A stretch of DNA of 64,000 bases from Incurvaria masculella (taxonomy: Eukaryota > Arthropoda > Insecta > Lepidoptera > Incurvariidae): the NCBI GenBank assembly GCA_946894095.1, contig OX335653.1, forward strand, positions 12,467,001-12,531,000. The letters are read 5' to 3'. Below the pieces are notes generated by a model. That model was not told the origin of the DNA and did not search any database. It saw only the letters and a list, made by a program, of their open reading frames with translations. Shown in pieces: positions 31,291 to 42,872 of the stretch (position 1 is the first letter of the stretch; each line of letters begins with the position of its first letter). The position numbers were made by a program, and so were the translations under genes.

Positions 31291-32389
31291 CGAAATGACG
31301 TAAATGAAGAACAAACCCACCACAAGCGGGTTGACTATGCCCCGTAGGGCGGCCGCAGTGAATTGGCACATGTAGAGAAATTATCTACAAAACAATCGAA
31401 AAAGCAATAAAAGGTATAATTTCTGGCTCCCAGTAGTTGACTTATGGAAACCAATAACCAGCTTCATTTTCATTAGTCTAATGCACTTAAGAGCGTCGTT
31501 TCCCTATCATTTCCCCGTACTACGGGCGATAACTGTTTAACATGTTTTAAATGTTTTACTGGGTTTTGGAAATTTTGGATGCTAACATATATTTTCAAAA
31601 CGTACGTCTGATATTTGAAATTTCTTTTTTTATCTGTTAGATAGGAAATTATTGGCTAATAAACATTGGAAAAAGTTGTCTTTTTTATTGTCATTTTGGA
31701 TTTTTGTTTTAGAAATAATACATTTAAATGAAAATCAAAACATATGGAAATAGAATCAAGCTATCTTAAGTGATTAAATAATGTTGATTTAAATTTGACA
31801 ACTTTTAAGGGTTAGGGCCCGGAAGACGATTTCGGTAGTTTAATTCGCAGTCGGCATGCGAAATTGTGCCTTGACCAACGGAGAGTAGAGTATCATCAAA
31901 TTTTCTTATATCAGAGCCCAGTTGACTTCACGTCAGTCTTAAAACGAGCCTTTTCACGGTTATTTATATCATCTAGCAGTTATTTTAATGTAAAGCGTGG
32001 CGTGTGGCGTTGCGTACGCCTGACACTCACCTAGAGGTGCCGACGCCCATGGGCTTTCAAACGTTCCCGGGGGCCTTTAAAACCCCGGTTAACGAACACG
32101 TTTCTTCGATGATAGAAATACCCCGGGTTGTACTTTGAGGGAAAATTTATGGAACTTGTCATCACCGATTTGTGGGGTTTCCCATTATGTTGATATGATG
32201 ATTGATGACCGAAATCGATATCAGATGCTTGGATTAAAAACAATACATCGTCACATTCGTAAAACATGTATTGTAGCTTGTTGGCAAAAGTATATTGGTA
32301 TTATGTTCTTATCGATACAACTTACCATCGATCGGACTATTCGCTGAGCGCCCATATTGTAAGAGAGCATTCTTGACGAAATGCGAAGC

Positions 32390-32680
32390 AAACTAGGCCA
32401 ATTCACAGCCGCCCGTCCGCTAAGATCAGAGCGGCGCGGCGTGGATGTTTGTCTATTTGTTTGTAATAGTAGAAGGCCGCCAAAAGTAAGAAAACAATAT
32501 TAATCCATTATCTATACACCGGCGGCAGCGGCGCGGCGGCACAGCCGAGTGGAGTCAATATTTGTGCAGCCAGCGCCGAGCACACAGCGTTGTATAACAG
32601 CGGCTGCCGCAACCGGCCTAGCTGCCAGTGCGCTGTGGAAACGGACCATAATGGCGGCTAGACCCCGGCGACTAGGGTGA
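32390..32680. promoter_or_regulatory. GC-rich island in putative labial intron
   Basis: Two GC-rich blocks ('cagagcggcgcggcgtgga' and 'accggcggcagcggcgcggc') flank an AT-rich core with 'aatattaatccattatc'. TAATCC is a known K50-homeodomain core. No coding frame or repeat. Candidate enhancer or internal promoter. Confidence 0.3.
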
Positions 32681-32732
32681 AGCACCTCTGAGCGCGGTTG
32701 GGTTCTGGATGCGTGACCGTTTGCAACCGTTG

Positions 32733-33185
32733 AGGCTGCCGTAGTTCGGATTCCACGTTAAACTGTAGGGGTCTTTACTTACTAGGTAGAAGGGTTAATC
32801 CCACCCGGGTTGGTACCATCGCTTTGAATGAACGATGGTCGAACGGCAATTAAATTTAAGTAAATATACTTTTTCGTACTAAGCAGGTACGTCGCTTATT
32901 AACTTATTAACAAGGAATGTGATATGTATGTATGTATAAACACCCGTGAAGCAAAGACACATTTATTGAAGAAGGAGCCCAGTAAATAGAACTACTTTAC
33001 GAATTTACTGCAAGGCTGGACCCGAACCGGAGGAAGACTGTCCGTGTTTTTTTCCTCCCAGTTCAATGTAAGCGAGCAATATAAGGAAGGTCTTGGTATG
33101 GCACCTAGTTCCCGTCTGGTGTATTAGGCTAATATCTGACGGTCAATTTGGTATTAGCCATACATGTCCAGTAACATAAAAAATA
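32733..33185 (+). mobile_element. SINE split by a ~180-bp insertion
   Basis: The SINE body runs to about 32853 ('gatggtcgaacggcaatt') and resumes at 33036 ('gactgtccgtgtttttt') through to 'ggtattagccatacatgtcc'. The inserted piece (32854-33035) resembles 47533-47605 ('gcaaagacacatttattgaa' against 'gaggacacattaattaaag'). Confidence 0.6.
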
Positions 33186-34555
33186 TGCGCCATGAAAAAT
33201 ATTCTCAATTTTCAAAAGGAGACTGACGGTCCAGGGGCGTTACCATGGTAAATTTACTTGCCAGGTTAATAGGCAAGTGAGTGAATAAATCTTAAGTTTA
33301 GTTGCACTAGTAAATGCCAGTTCACTTGGCCGAATAACACGTCGTTTGATAGTTAGAATGGTACGAAATGCAATTTAGCCGGCGAGTTAAGTTAAATCGT
33401 TCGACCGCGTGTTTTGTTTTAATAGATGGGGACATGACTTTACTTGCAATCGCGATACTTTGATCTTGAACCCACGATTGCTTACGCTCAGTTTTTTTTA
33501 TGGAATATTTGAGATTAAGTTAGTTGAACGATCTAAACATTAAGTCAGCATAACAAATTGAATATTTTACCTAAATGTTTATGTAAACGAGCATAACCAT
33601 AACCACGCGATTAAAATAACAGATTATGCTGATATGATCTAGAGTATTTGTTACCCATCCGTCTTGTTGGAGACCCGAAACTCGCCGATTGGAGTCCCCG
33701 AGCCACAGACGATTTTCGCTTCACTTAGCCACCGTGGAGGCTGCTTTGTGGAATTTGTATCCACTATTCTTTCCCATTCATCCTATATTCAGACCAGCAT
33801 CCGCAAATAATCAGAGCATCTTTTTGTGGTTTTGATTTGTGGATCAGTCTTTGAATAATAATCAAGCGTTTCTCAAATTCATTTCTTTGCCGCACCGCCA
33901 GGGTATCGAACTGCCTGCCGGCGAGTGCCTTGTCTCGTACCTTAAACACGGTAGTCTTAAACATAATATAAACAAGATCGAAAACTAGAGAGGTTGAGGT
34001 ATACTCGTATATATGGCCCATCTTTAGGTCCTTCGGCATAGCTATGTCATAAAAAAGACATCCAAAATTGGGACGACAAATTCAATGAAAACATTTTTAA
34101 TATAATTAGCGAAAATCAATATTGTTCGCCAAATCTACATAGAAATCGATGTGAATGTCTACCTATCTATACATATCTAATCGACCTAATATTGCGAGTG
34201 TAAAAATAACAATTAAAAAAATTTAATGACGGTGTAGGTACTTTAAATTATTAAAATTTTGCATAATGAAGCTGGCGATATTTAAAATGTGATGATATTT
34301 GTTTCCTGAATTATTAATTAACTTATTTTCTTCCTTTCAAGAAAAAAACAGCTTAAGTTGAGTTTTAAGAGCAAAATCTAAATTTGTAAATACATATTGT
34401 AATTTCATTTTGAAAAAGAACAGAAACCTTTTCATTGAAATCTAATTAGAAAACTAATCATCGAGGTGTCGCTCTTGAATCTCAAATTAAAAACGCTATC
34501 AAAAATATTGAATTTGAGTACTCAAAGAAATTGAAAAATCAATACAACTACTTAA

Positions 34556-35081
34556 GGTGGCCCAACCCGGCGGCCCTAACTCATTCGCGGGCACGGTACA
34601 AAACCGTGCTGTTGCGCTCTGGGACCTTCTCGGTTTCAAAGAATAAGACAGGCTCCGTGATGAGGAAGATGCAACATGTCCACAAAAAAGACAATGTGCA
34701 TAGTGTATGATTTGGTAAGATTTACGAAATGTTTTATTTCAAAACGACTTATAGCTAAAAGTAAACCACGACCGCTGTAGTGAAAAATCGAACAAAACCC
34801 AAACAGATTATAAATCTCGATTAAATAAGCTATGTCTGATGACTAATCTTTTTAAAATGTTCTTACTTTATCATTGCGTAATCCACCTCCAAAGTTATTG
34901 TATAAAACGCGCCAAAAATGCGAACTTCGAAACCAAACACAATTTTACAATGCCAATGGTCATCAGACATCTAGTTCGATCAAATAAAGCTATTGTGAGC
35001 AAAATTTTGGATATCTGACAAGAAATATGTGCGTGATCTTCTTTCCCCTTTTGTATGGGGAGATGAGCGGGATGGGCCACC
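34556..35081 (+). mobile_element. TTAA-targeting MITE, intact copy 2 (526 bp)
   Basis: Flanked by TTAA at 34552-34555 and 35082-35085. Same ends as 2131-2672 and high similarity along the length ('gatgaggaagatgcaacatg', 'ttgcgtaatccacctccaaa'). About 16 bp shorter because 'ggaccttatagcttag' is missing. Confidence 0.87.
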
Positions 35082-35859
35082 TTAAGGGTCCTTAAGTAGA
35101 AAGTACATTTTCTGTTTTATTCATTAGCTACAATGTAAATGGATACTTTGAATTCAATGATACCGATTGATTCAAACGACGCATAATATGTATTAATTTG
35201 GTACTAAATAAGCTATATTTAAACCCAATAATGTTTACTCTTCGATTGCGCTTTGAACCTGTCTATGTATTTGTAGCAAGTATAAAAAACTATCCTGTCG
35301 CCTAAGAAGAGTAGGCAACTATAAAGGGAAATATGTTTTTTTGTTGTCTTCCTAATTACTTGATCCGTATATTATTCGTGAATACCATGCACAAATGGGG
35401 AATTAGTAATATGTATACCCTTAGTTAAGTTTCCATATAAATGAGTACATATTATAATTCCGTAACCGGCGAGGGATGAGCTAGTGACGAGGGGAGATGC
35501 GTCTGACGTTTCTATTGGTCGAGAATTGAACAATGCGACGAGCGGGCCGGCAGATGTGAGAGGTTCGCGGCCCGATATTATAATACCACACACAATTGGT
35601 TTACATTACACAGTCTGTAACCCACGGCTTCGCTCGCGTTAACATAGTCAATAACTACTGGTTCGAATATGTACATTTTAATTTTTTGAAATTTGCATTT
35701 TACTTTAAACTAAACCGAGATTGTAAATGTGCATTCCCATTAAGAATGCAGGTTATTATATGTTCAGAATCCTTGTAAAATATTGGGTTGAGAAATCAAC
35801 GTATTTGTGTTTATGTGTGAATTTTAGCTTTACATAGAGAGACGGCTCTGACAGACTTA

Positions 35860-36018
35860 GCCCCGACTGCACGAAGAGACGGCCGAGTTAATCAATGTTC
35901 AAACACGTCACTTTAAGTGATCCGCATAGAGTTCCTTCCATACTGTCCACACAAAGTGACGTGTTTGATTATACTTTGACGTTGATTTTGATTTTTTGTC
36001 CTTTCGTGCACTCGGCCC
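35860..36018 (+). mobile_element. 159-bp Harbinger-type MITE, TTA TSD
   Basis: TTA at 35857-35859 and 36019-36021. Same length and same ends as 11894-12052, with scattered substitutions. It is a stand-alone insertion. Confidence 0.78.
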
Positions 36019-36694
36019 TTAACCACGAATGTTAATTTTTGGCGATACAAACAAAGTTCCTGGTTACGGAGCCCTAAATATACCTCCATAAGTTACTCGT
36101 ATTCCTCCCACCCTAAAAATAAATATTTTTAAAACGGTTTCTGCCAACTCAATTCGCTGGAAACTACAGCTGTCAACGTTTTCGTAAGCAATAAAAATAA
36201 AAATACCCATGAATAGATGCCAATGCCATGTCGAAAGATGTAACATAGATTAAAATGAGCCTACATATTAAGTGGCAGAAGACTCCGATCGTGATATCGT
36301 GTAAATAAAGGTTTTTATGAATAAAATTATTCATCAACGTATAGTTCAGTGAAATTTAAAGCGACGTGGCTACATCAGTTCTTTGCGATTCGAAAAAAAT
36401 TTAGAAAGACCGAATGGAAACTTAAAACAGTCAAGAAGTCTTAAATAATCACTGATTATTTAAATAGTACTTATTACTTATATACATATATATTATTATT
36501 ATTTCTCTATTATATATTATTTATATAATATATATTATACAAATAGTATTTATTACAAAGTTTCAAAACACAACATTAAATAATCGATTGTTACGCAAGG
36601 ATACAATAACATAAAAAAAACATAGATCTTCTATAAACACTTTTTACAGTTCCCTTGCTTTACTGCCGGTTATGTATTATATTCGGTTGCAAAA

Positions 36695-37006
36695 ACCGGC
36701 CAAGTGCGAGTCGGTCTCGCACACGAAAGGCTCCGTACCATCGTAGAAGATATAACTCAAAAATCACGTTTTTTGTATGGGGCCCCCCTTTAATTTTTAT
36801 AATTTTTTAATTTTACCTATTTGTTGTCATAGGTGCAAAATAAATACACGCTCTGTGAACATTTAGAAGTAAATTACGGTTCATGAGATACAGCCCTGTG
36901 ACAGACAGACGGACGGACGGACGGACGGACGGATGGACGGACGGACGGACAGCGGAGGCTTAGTAATAGGGTTCCGTTTTCACCCTTTGGGTACGGAACC
37001 CTAAAA
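36695..37006 (+). repeat. Lepidopteran-type 'gggttccgt' repeat with (ACGG)n
   Basis: Opens accggccaagtgcgagtcgg, passes 'cacgttttttgtatggggc', carries an imperfect acgg tract at 36899-36955 and closes 'gtttcaccctttgggtacgg'-like to ccctaaaaa. The tetranucleotide tract sits at the usual place for this family. Confidence 0.8.
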
Positions 37007-37379
37007 AGCGAAATACAAGTTGAGTAATGAAATAGTTAATATTAGATATTCATATAATTTGAAGTTAACTTTTGTGCTAAATAAATATTTCAGTAATTAC
37101 GGAATTGATTCATTCAGACCAATATGGCTTCGTTGAAATTGACATTATTGCCACGATGCATCAGAATTATAAGCAAAATGCAGAAGTTCCCTAATTGTTG
37201 CCATAAGAAATCGCCCAGCTTAGCTTTTTGGACATTAAAGTGGCTTTTATCACGTATGCCATGTTGAATTCTCTAAAAAAATATTAAAGTGTATTTTCAA
37301 TATAGCTGATAAGAAAATCTCGTGGGATTATGTGCTTACGCGTATCATAGGTCCTGTTTGCACGCTTTCCAATTTACTC

Positions 37380-37475
37380 AGGCGGGCGAGGGGAGTGGGA
37401 GGGGGTAGAGGAGGAGGAGAGACAGGGGGGGGGGAGGAACACCCCCTCCCGCCCGCCTATAGCCGCGCTATAAGG
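37380..37475. repeat. G-run tract with hairpin potential
   Basis: Purine-rich with runs of three to eleven G (gggag, gggag, ggggg), followed by its partial complement (accccctcccgcccgcct). It can form a hairpin (aggcgggcg / cgcccgcct) and has G-quadruplex potential. Confidence 0.6.
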
Positions 37476-37584
37476 CGGAAAAAGGCTAATGATAACTGTA
37501 TCGCTCTTTATCAAATATTCTATTTGATTTATTTTGAGTTCAGGTTAATGCGAAAATCAGTAGGATGAGGGTAATTTTCATAAT

Positions 37585-37800
37585 TTAGGGTTCCGTACCC
37601 ACTAAACCCTCGCTGTCCGTCCGTCCGTCCATCCGTCCGTCCGTCCGTCACACGGCTGTATCTCATTAGCGGCAGCTGAAATTTTCACAGAGTATGTATT
37701 TATTTTGCCGCTATAAAAACAATTAGGTAAAATTAAAATAATATATAATAAAAAATTAAAGGTAGGTCCCATACGAAAAAAATGATTTTTTTCATATCAT
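37585..37800 (-). repeat. 'gggttccgt' repeat, truncated antisense copy
   Basis: Starts tagggttccgtacccacta, has a tccg tract (37616-37650), then 'agctgaaattttcacagagt', and fades near 37800 before the tag module. Confidence 0.7.
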
Positions 37801-39838
37801 AACAACACGCCGTTTGCTTATAAAGGTAGAGAAGATATTTTTCTAAAAATATTTTTTTTAAGCAGATTCTTCGAGTCATACCCTAGTTTCGTAATTTTCC
37901 AAAAATAAGCTAAGGTAAAGATATAATTTCAATGAAAGCATGTAAATATACCGCAAGCTGGTGCGATCCAATTTTATAATAAAAATCCTTATTAGCCGCT
38001 TATCTTCCTTCATACGGGCGCGCGAGTGTGTGTGAGGGACGAGGGAAAAATATCGGGTCGAGGAGTAATCCGTCATTTTCGGCTGTCACGGGCGCATAAT
38101 GCAATACTTGAGTATGAAATTATTAACATTTTATGTTAACTCCGGATGTGTGCGCCGCTCGCCTCGTCTGCGCGACGACATCACGCGTTCCAAACATCCC
38201 GGGATGTGTCACAAGATTTCTAAAGATTAGGTGGCAAGGGCCCGCCATTTTATTTTGAAATATTGACGTGTGAGAAAATTTTGCGATCAATGTTAAAGTA
38301 AACAATATTGTTTGACATCTTTTCATCAATGAATAGATGTGTTTTATTGATTTTCCATTATTATTCCAAGATATGTCTCGCTCCGCGAGCCAATCATAAG
38401 GTGCCGGTAGTCCTATGACACCGAAAAGCAGAATATTTTTACATTGAACTGAGCTTGATTTTGACGTCGATCACGCTTGAGGTGAATTTGTAAGATTTTG
38501 GTTATTCTTACCACCATTATAATTACCACTTTATCATACTAGTTTGGGGACCTAATTAAGTACATAATTTTTTTATTAGTAGGACCACACATAGGCATAA
38601 GATTTGTCGGACTTGCGATAAACTTATATTTTTGTAAATTAAGAATTTTTTTGTTGATACCATTTGTATTATGTCATTATTTTCAAGCCTGCGCACCGCA
38701 ACGATTAGCTTGCATGTGAGCGTTCCAACATTTTGTAGGCATCTCATCTTGTCGGCACCTCGGAGGAAAGTGCATCGGGCGTCTCTACATGAGTATTAGT
38801 TACTATTGTGTGCCAGTTCTTTACGAAAAGTAAAATTTTGATTTTCGCAGAATGTTTGCACAAAATAAATTTTTAATGTGTTTTTGTAATAATGTGTAAT
38901 GATGTGTAACATTTGACAGCCATCTTGTTCTTCTGAAAGAAGTTACACCAAAACAAGGTTTTTTTAATTTTAGCTAAAAGCAAGAACTGCTGTAACAAAC
39001 CGAATTAATTGAAATATTTCAGTTCTATAAAACGATAAGTAAAATAAGTTAAGATTTTGTATTGGCTACGACAAAAATGTATAATGTTGCGTTTTAAACA
39101 TTTGCATTTTCTGAGGCCTGAGTCAGCTGGGAACCATATTTCGTCAATAAATACATAATACCAGTCTAAATGTATCGGAATATACTATATAATGCCAATC
39201 GAATTAGCCTGCTTTTATTTATGTAATGCGACGACCCATATTCAAAGTAACGACCCACTGTCTACTAGAATTTTCTGAACCTGCAAAAAATAAACATCCT
39301 CTTTGTCCCCGAAGTGATCTGAAGACCAACGCAGCATGTGTATCAGCCCGCATGAGTTCGGTAGCTGCCGCGATGGTGGCGTGGCGTAACGATATTTGCT
39401 TAGTAAATTTGACTTAAGGCTGCTGCAATTTTGGGGACAATTTCACTTCAAACCTTTTTATATCCCCTCTTTTAATACGCGCCATTAGAAATTCGATATT
39501 GCTTTCCAGGTACTTGGGCTCTCTTATGAATATTAATTGCGCGTATAGACCTGCTAGATATTTAAAGTGTCTATAAATTTACTTACCTTATAATGCGCAA
39601 TGAAAATATAAAGCTCAGTATCATTATGCCAAATGTTTGTACGAAATTATTGTATTAGCCGTGACTTGTATTCTTCTGAAAAATATGAAGATGGTTGGGA
39701 CAATTTTAAGATGCTTCACTTCTGGGTATTATAAAATGAAATACTTGTAGTGAAACTAACATGGTAATATGTAGGTTGGTAGATATTTTTTTATAATTAC
39801 GTTTAAAACGGATGTTCACGCCAATATGTCATGGGTGA

Positions 39839-40183
39839 CCTAGGTGGGTAGTTTGCACTTCACGAGCATTCAATCCCATCCGAAGTTTTTCCTATGCCAC
39901 TCTCTCGCTCTGCTACTAGCTGTCAAGCATGGTGCACGCATGCACCGCGTCCTCGCAACCAGGGCTCCACGCCCGCAACCCGCATGCGCTTGACCACGCT
40001 GTGTCATCTCGCCTCGTCTGGGCGTAGTGCTGTGCCGCCGAACACTGTCCCGGGACCCGACGCCTAGGAGCTGGTGCTGCTGGAGGTAGGCTGCTGTTCC
40101 TACTCCTCTGGTGGCCCGCTATGACGTCCCGAGGCTACCGGGCATTGCCCTCCTTCGCTCGTGAAGTGCCACCTGCCTGGGTA
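39839..40183. other. GC-rich 345-bp insert with inverted ends
   Basis: A sharply GC-rich block in AT-rich DNA. It has a perfect 12-bp inverted pair gcacttcacgag (39855-39866) / ctcgtgaagtgc (40158-40169), extended imperfectly to ccaggcaggtgg-like ends. One frame reads about 45 codons rich in R, P and T to a stop near 40064. It looks like a fragment or deletion derivative of a transposon; I cannot name the family. Confidence 0.5.
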
Positions 40184-40519
40184 CGTACAACGGATGTACA
40201 TTTCAAAATATCATGAGGATGAATAGCTTCCTAGTTACAAGCGGTTATGTCTTTAACTTGCCTTTATATTAGTGGCTCTCTGAGCTGCAGACCTCGCGAG
40301 TCTGTATTTTGAAACAGTTGATATTTTGAAAAAAATTAAAATATTTAAAAACTGGCTCGACTAGAAAAATCTGTATAAAAAAAATCAAACGTGCCCAAAA
40401 AAATTCACGAGAATCGGTTGAGAAATGCGACCAGCCGGACATACGAAGACATTTTTGCCTAATATGAAACGGAGACGCTACGCTCGAGTCTCGCTCTTAG
40501 CTCGGTCAATGATCACGGA

Positions 40520-40715
40520 TTTATTGAAACGGATGGAAAATAGTGGCAATGTGTAATGCTCTTTCTACCAGCTTTCAACCAATGTGATGGTAGTAACTCG
40601 ATTGGGGCTATCAAATAGGGAAGGGCACCTAAGGTTTTTCAAGGGTTCCGAACAATGGAGTAACTAGCATCTCAACACAAGGGATCACAGGCGTTAACCG
40701 CTAGTCTATGGGCCA
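40520..40715 (-). repeat. SINE fragment, antisense, diverged
   Basis: Weak but ordered match: 'ggatggaaaatagtggcaat', 'accaatgtgatggtagtaac', 'atagggaagggcacctaagg', 'ggttccgaacaatggag'. The head end is damaged. Confidence 0.5.
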
Positions 40716-41156
40716 CACAATCCTTAGTTATCTGTTTGAGGACATAATTTTGAACTATTTTGAGAATATCCTTAGAGACTGCAGAGAGAATCGCGACGTA
40801 CACAAACAGAATGGGGAATCAAGCTCGAAATTACATCTACGGTGTCCAGTTGGATATCATAATCGGAGAAAAAGGGAGACAATGCATCTACCCATGTTAT
40901 TGGCGGCAGGGGAGCGGTGGGGGGCGGCGGGGTCCTGTCAACTCGTACACGATTGATCGCTCTATCCCTCGGGATTTGTTTGTTCCCGTTTCCTACGTTT
41001 TTATTCTCCTATTTCTCTCGTTTTCTTCGCTCACTTGCCAGAATTACGGGAGCCTTTTGTGCCGCTCCCGTTGGATTGCTCGGACTGCCTTTCCGCGCGT
41101 AGTGCGACAGAGAGACGCATGCGTACGAGTGTATGTCTGAAAGCCACAACTACACT

Positions 41157-41332
41157 TTATGGCTGAGATAAATAGTCGTAACAAAAACTAAGACTAACGG
41201 AAAGTAGTACTTTGTGACGTCACTTTGCATTACTTTGAGATTTCGTCCATAAAAATTGTGTCAAAGTGACGTCACAAAGTACTACTTTCCGTTAGTTTTA
41301 GTTTTTGTTACGACTATTTATCTCAGCCTTAT
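41157..41332. mobile_element. Near-palindromic MITE with 67-bp arms
   Basis: Arms 41161-41227 and 41262-41328 are complementary with one mismatch seen; the loop is 34 bp. TTAT flanks both sides (41157-41160, 41329-41332), a likely 4-bp target duplication. Each arm carries gtgacgtcac, a CRE-like core. No ORF. Confidence 0.85.
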
Positions 41333-41583
41333 GACTACGAGCATACTTATCTTTTACTTTATTTCTGTTTTACGTTTGATTTTGGTTGTGTCCGATACAT
41401 TAAGGGCGTGATATGAGAATAAGTAAACCAATATTAATGTTTTTGATACTTTTGAGATTACCGCGGTCGCTGTACAAGGGGCTGAATGATTAGCTCGAAA
41501 CCTCGGAGGATGTCTCTTTCCGCCGGGTGAAAAGCCGTAACAATTTTTCAAATATTTAATTTTATTTAAAAATACTTACTTAA

Positions 41584-42004
41584 GGTGGCCCATCCCGCTC
41601 ATCTCCCCATACAAAAGGGGAAAGAAGATCACGCCCATATTTCTTGTCAGAGATCCAAAATTTTGCTCAAAATAGCTTTATTTGATCGAACTAGATGTCT
41701 GATGACCATTGACATTGTAAAATTGTGTTTGGTTTCTAAATTGTAAGGTCCGAAAGTTTGAATTTTTTGCGCGTTTTATACAATAACTTCGGAGGTGGAT
41801 TATGCAATGATAAAGTAAGAACATCTTAAAAAGATTAGTCATTAGACATACCTTTTTTAATCAAGATTTATAATCTATTTGGTTTTGGTTAGATTTTTTA
41901 CTACAGCGGTCGTGGTTTACTTTTAGCTATAAGTCGTTTTGAAATTAAAATTTTCGTAAATCTTACCAAATCATACACTATGCACGTTGTCTTTTTTGTG
42001 GACA
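41584..42004 (-). mobile_element. TTAA MITE, 421-bp part (split by inversion)
   Basis: Reverse-orientation match to bases 2252-2672 of the intact copy, starting after TTAA (41580-41583). Similarity stops at 42004. The missing 122 bp lie at 44578-44699. The two parts sum to the 542 bp of an intact copy with a one-base overlap. Confidence 0.88.
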
Positions 42005-42235
42005 GGTAAGCAGGTACCTAAAGGCAGGTATTTAGAAGTTAAGAATGTTTATATATACATGTGAAAATGTTATAATACTTATAATATTAAAATATAGAGT
42101 AATAAAAAAAATACGAAGTACATACATTAATTGGAGAATACTTTTGATCCTATCTCGAACCTACGTGCGGTTTCATAGGTTTTAATGGACAACGCAAGGT
42201 TTTAATGCACCAAATTGTCACGTTTGCTATAGCCT

Positions 42236-42310
42236 CACCCGTGCTCATAAAGGGAAGGTCCTGTCATGGCACCTAATTCCTTCGGGAATGTGGTGAATTC
42301 GGCTCATAGC
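42236..42310 (+). repeat. Short SINE fragment
   Basis: Contains 'gtgctcataaagggaaggtc' and 'cctaattccttcgggaatgt'. It lies within the inverted 42005-44699 segment. Confidence 0.7.
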
Positions 42311-42744
42311 AACTTATTAAATTTTCTCTACCAATATTAGTTTCGTGAATAGTTGTTTTAATGAATATACATGAATATAATTTTGACACGCATCTATCCT
42401 GTTTTCAAAGTGCAAAGGTGCACAAATGTTGTAGAATCTATACTATATTTACATACTTCAGTATGAAGCTTATGTCATTGTACAGATATGAAGGGATTAT
42501 GAAGATAAACGTTTTGATAAGATTTGGATTTGATTTTCTACAAAAATAAGTTTATCGATGGACTGATTTCACACTAAAAATATAAGTAACTAGTAGATGT
42601 CTGCGGCTCCTCCCGGGTTCTGTCACATTTAATGAATTGTTGATTTTACCTGCTTTTTTCTATCAATGGTAAATAATTACTGTTAATATTACAACGACAT
42701 TTACACAAACAAGTAACAAAGCTTGTAAGCAGTGTCAAACGCTT

Positions 42745-42872
42745 TCGTAAACTTAGACTAAGAAGAAGTTGAAAAAAATACTAGCGATGTTTCTTGCCAG
42801 TTCTTCTTGGCGGTGACTGGTGAACTGGCTAATGATAAAATATGACAAATCCGAGTGCATTGTACTGCCTAG
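42745..42872 (+). repeat. Interspersed repeat J, copy 2
   Basis: Matches 29462-29585: 'gtaaacttagactaagaag', 'ttgccagttctt', 'taatgataaaatatgacaaa'. Diverged by many substitutions. Confidence 0.5.

Noticed and set aside
40760..41140. 126-codon frame
   Set aside because: It runs through SINE-adjacent sequence with no known domain; overlapping frames on the same strand are equally long.
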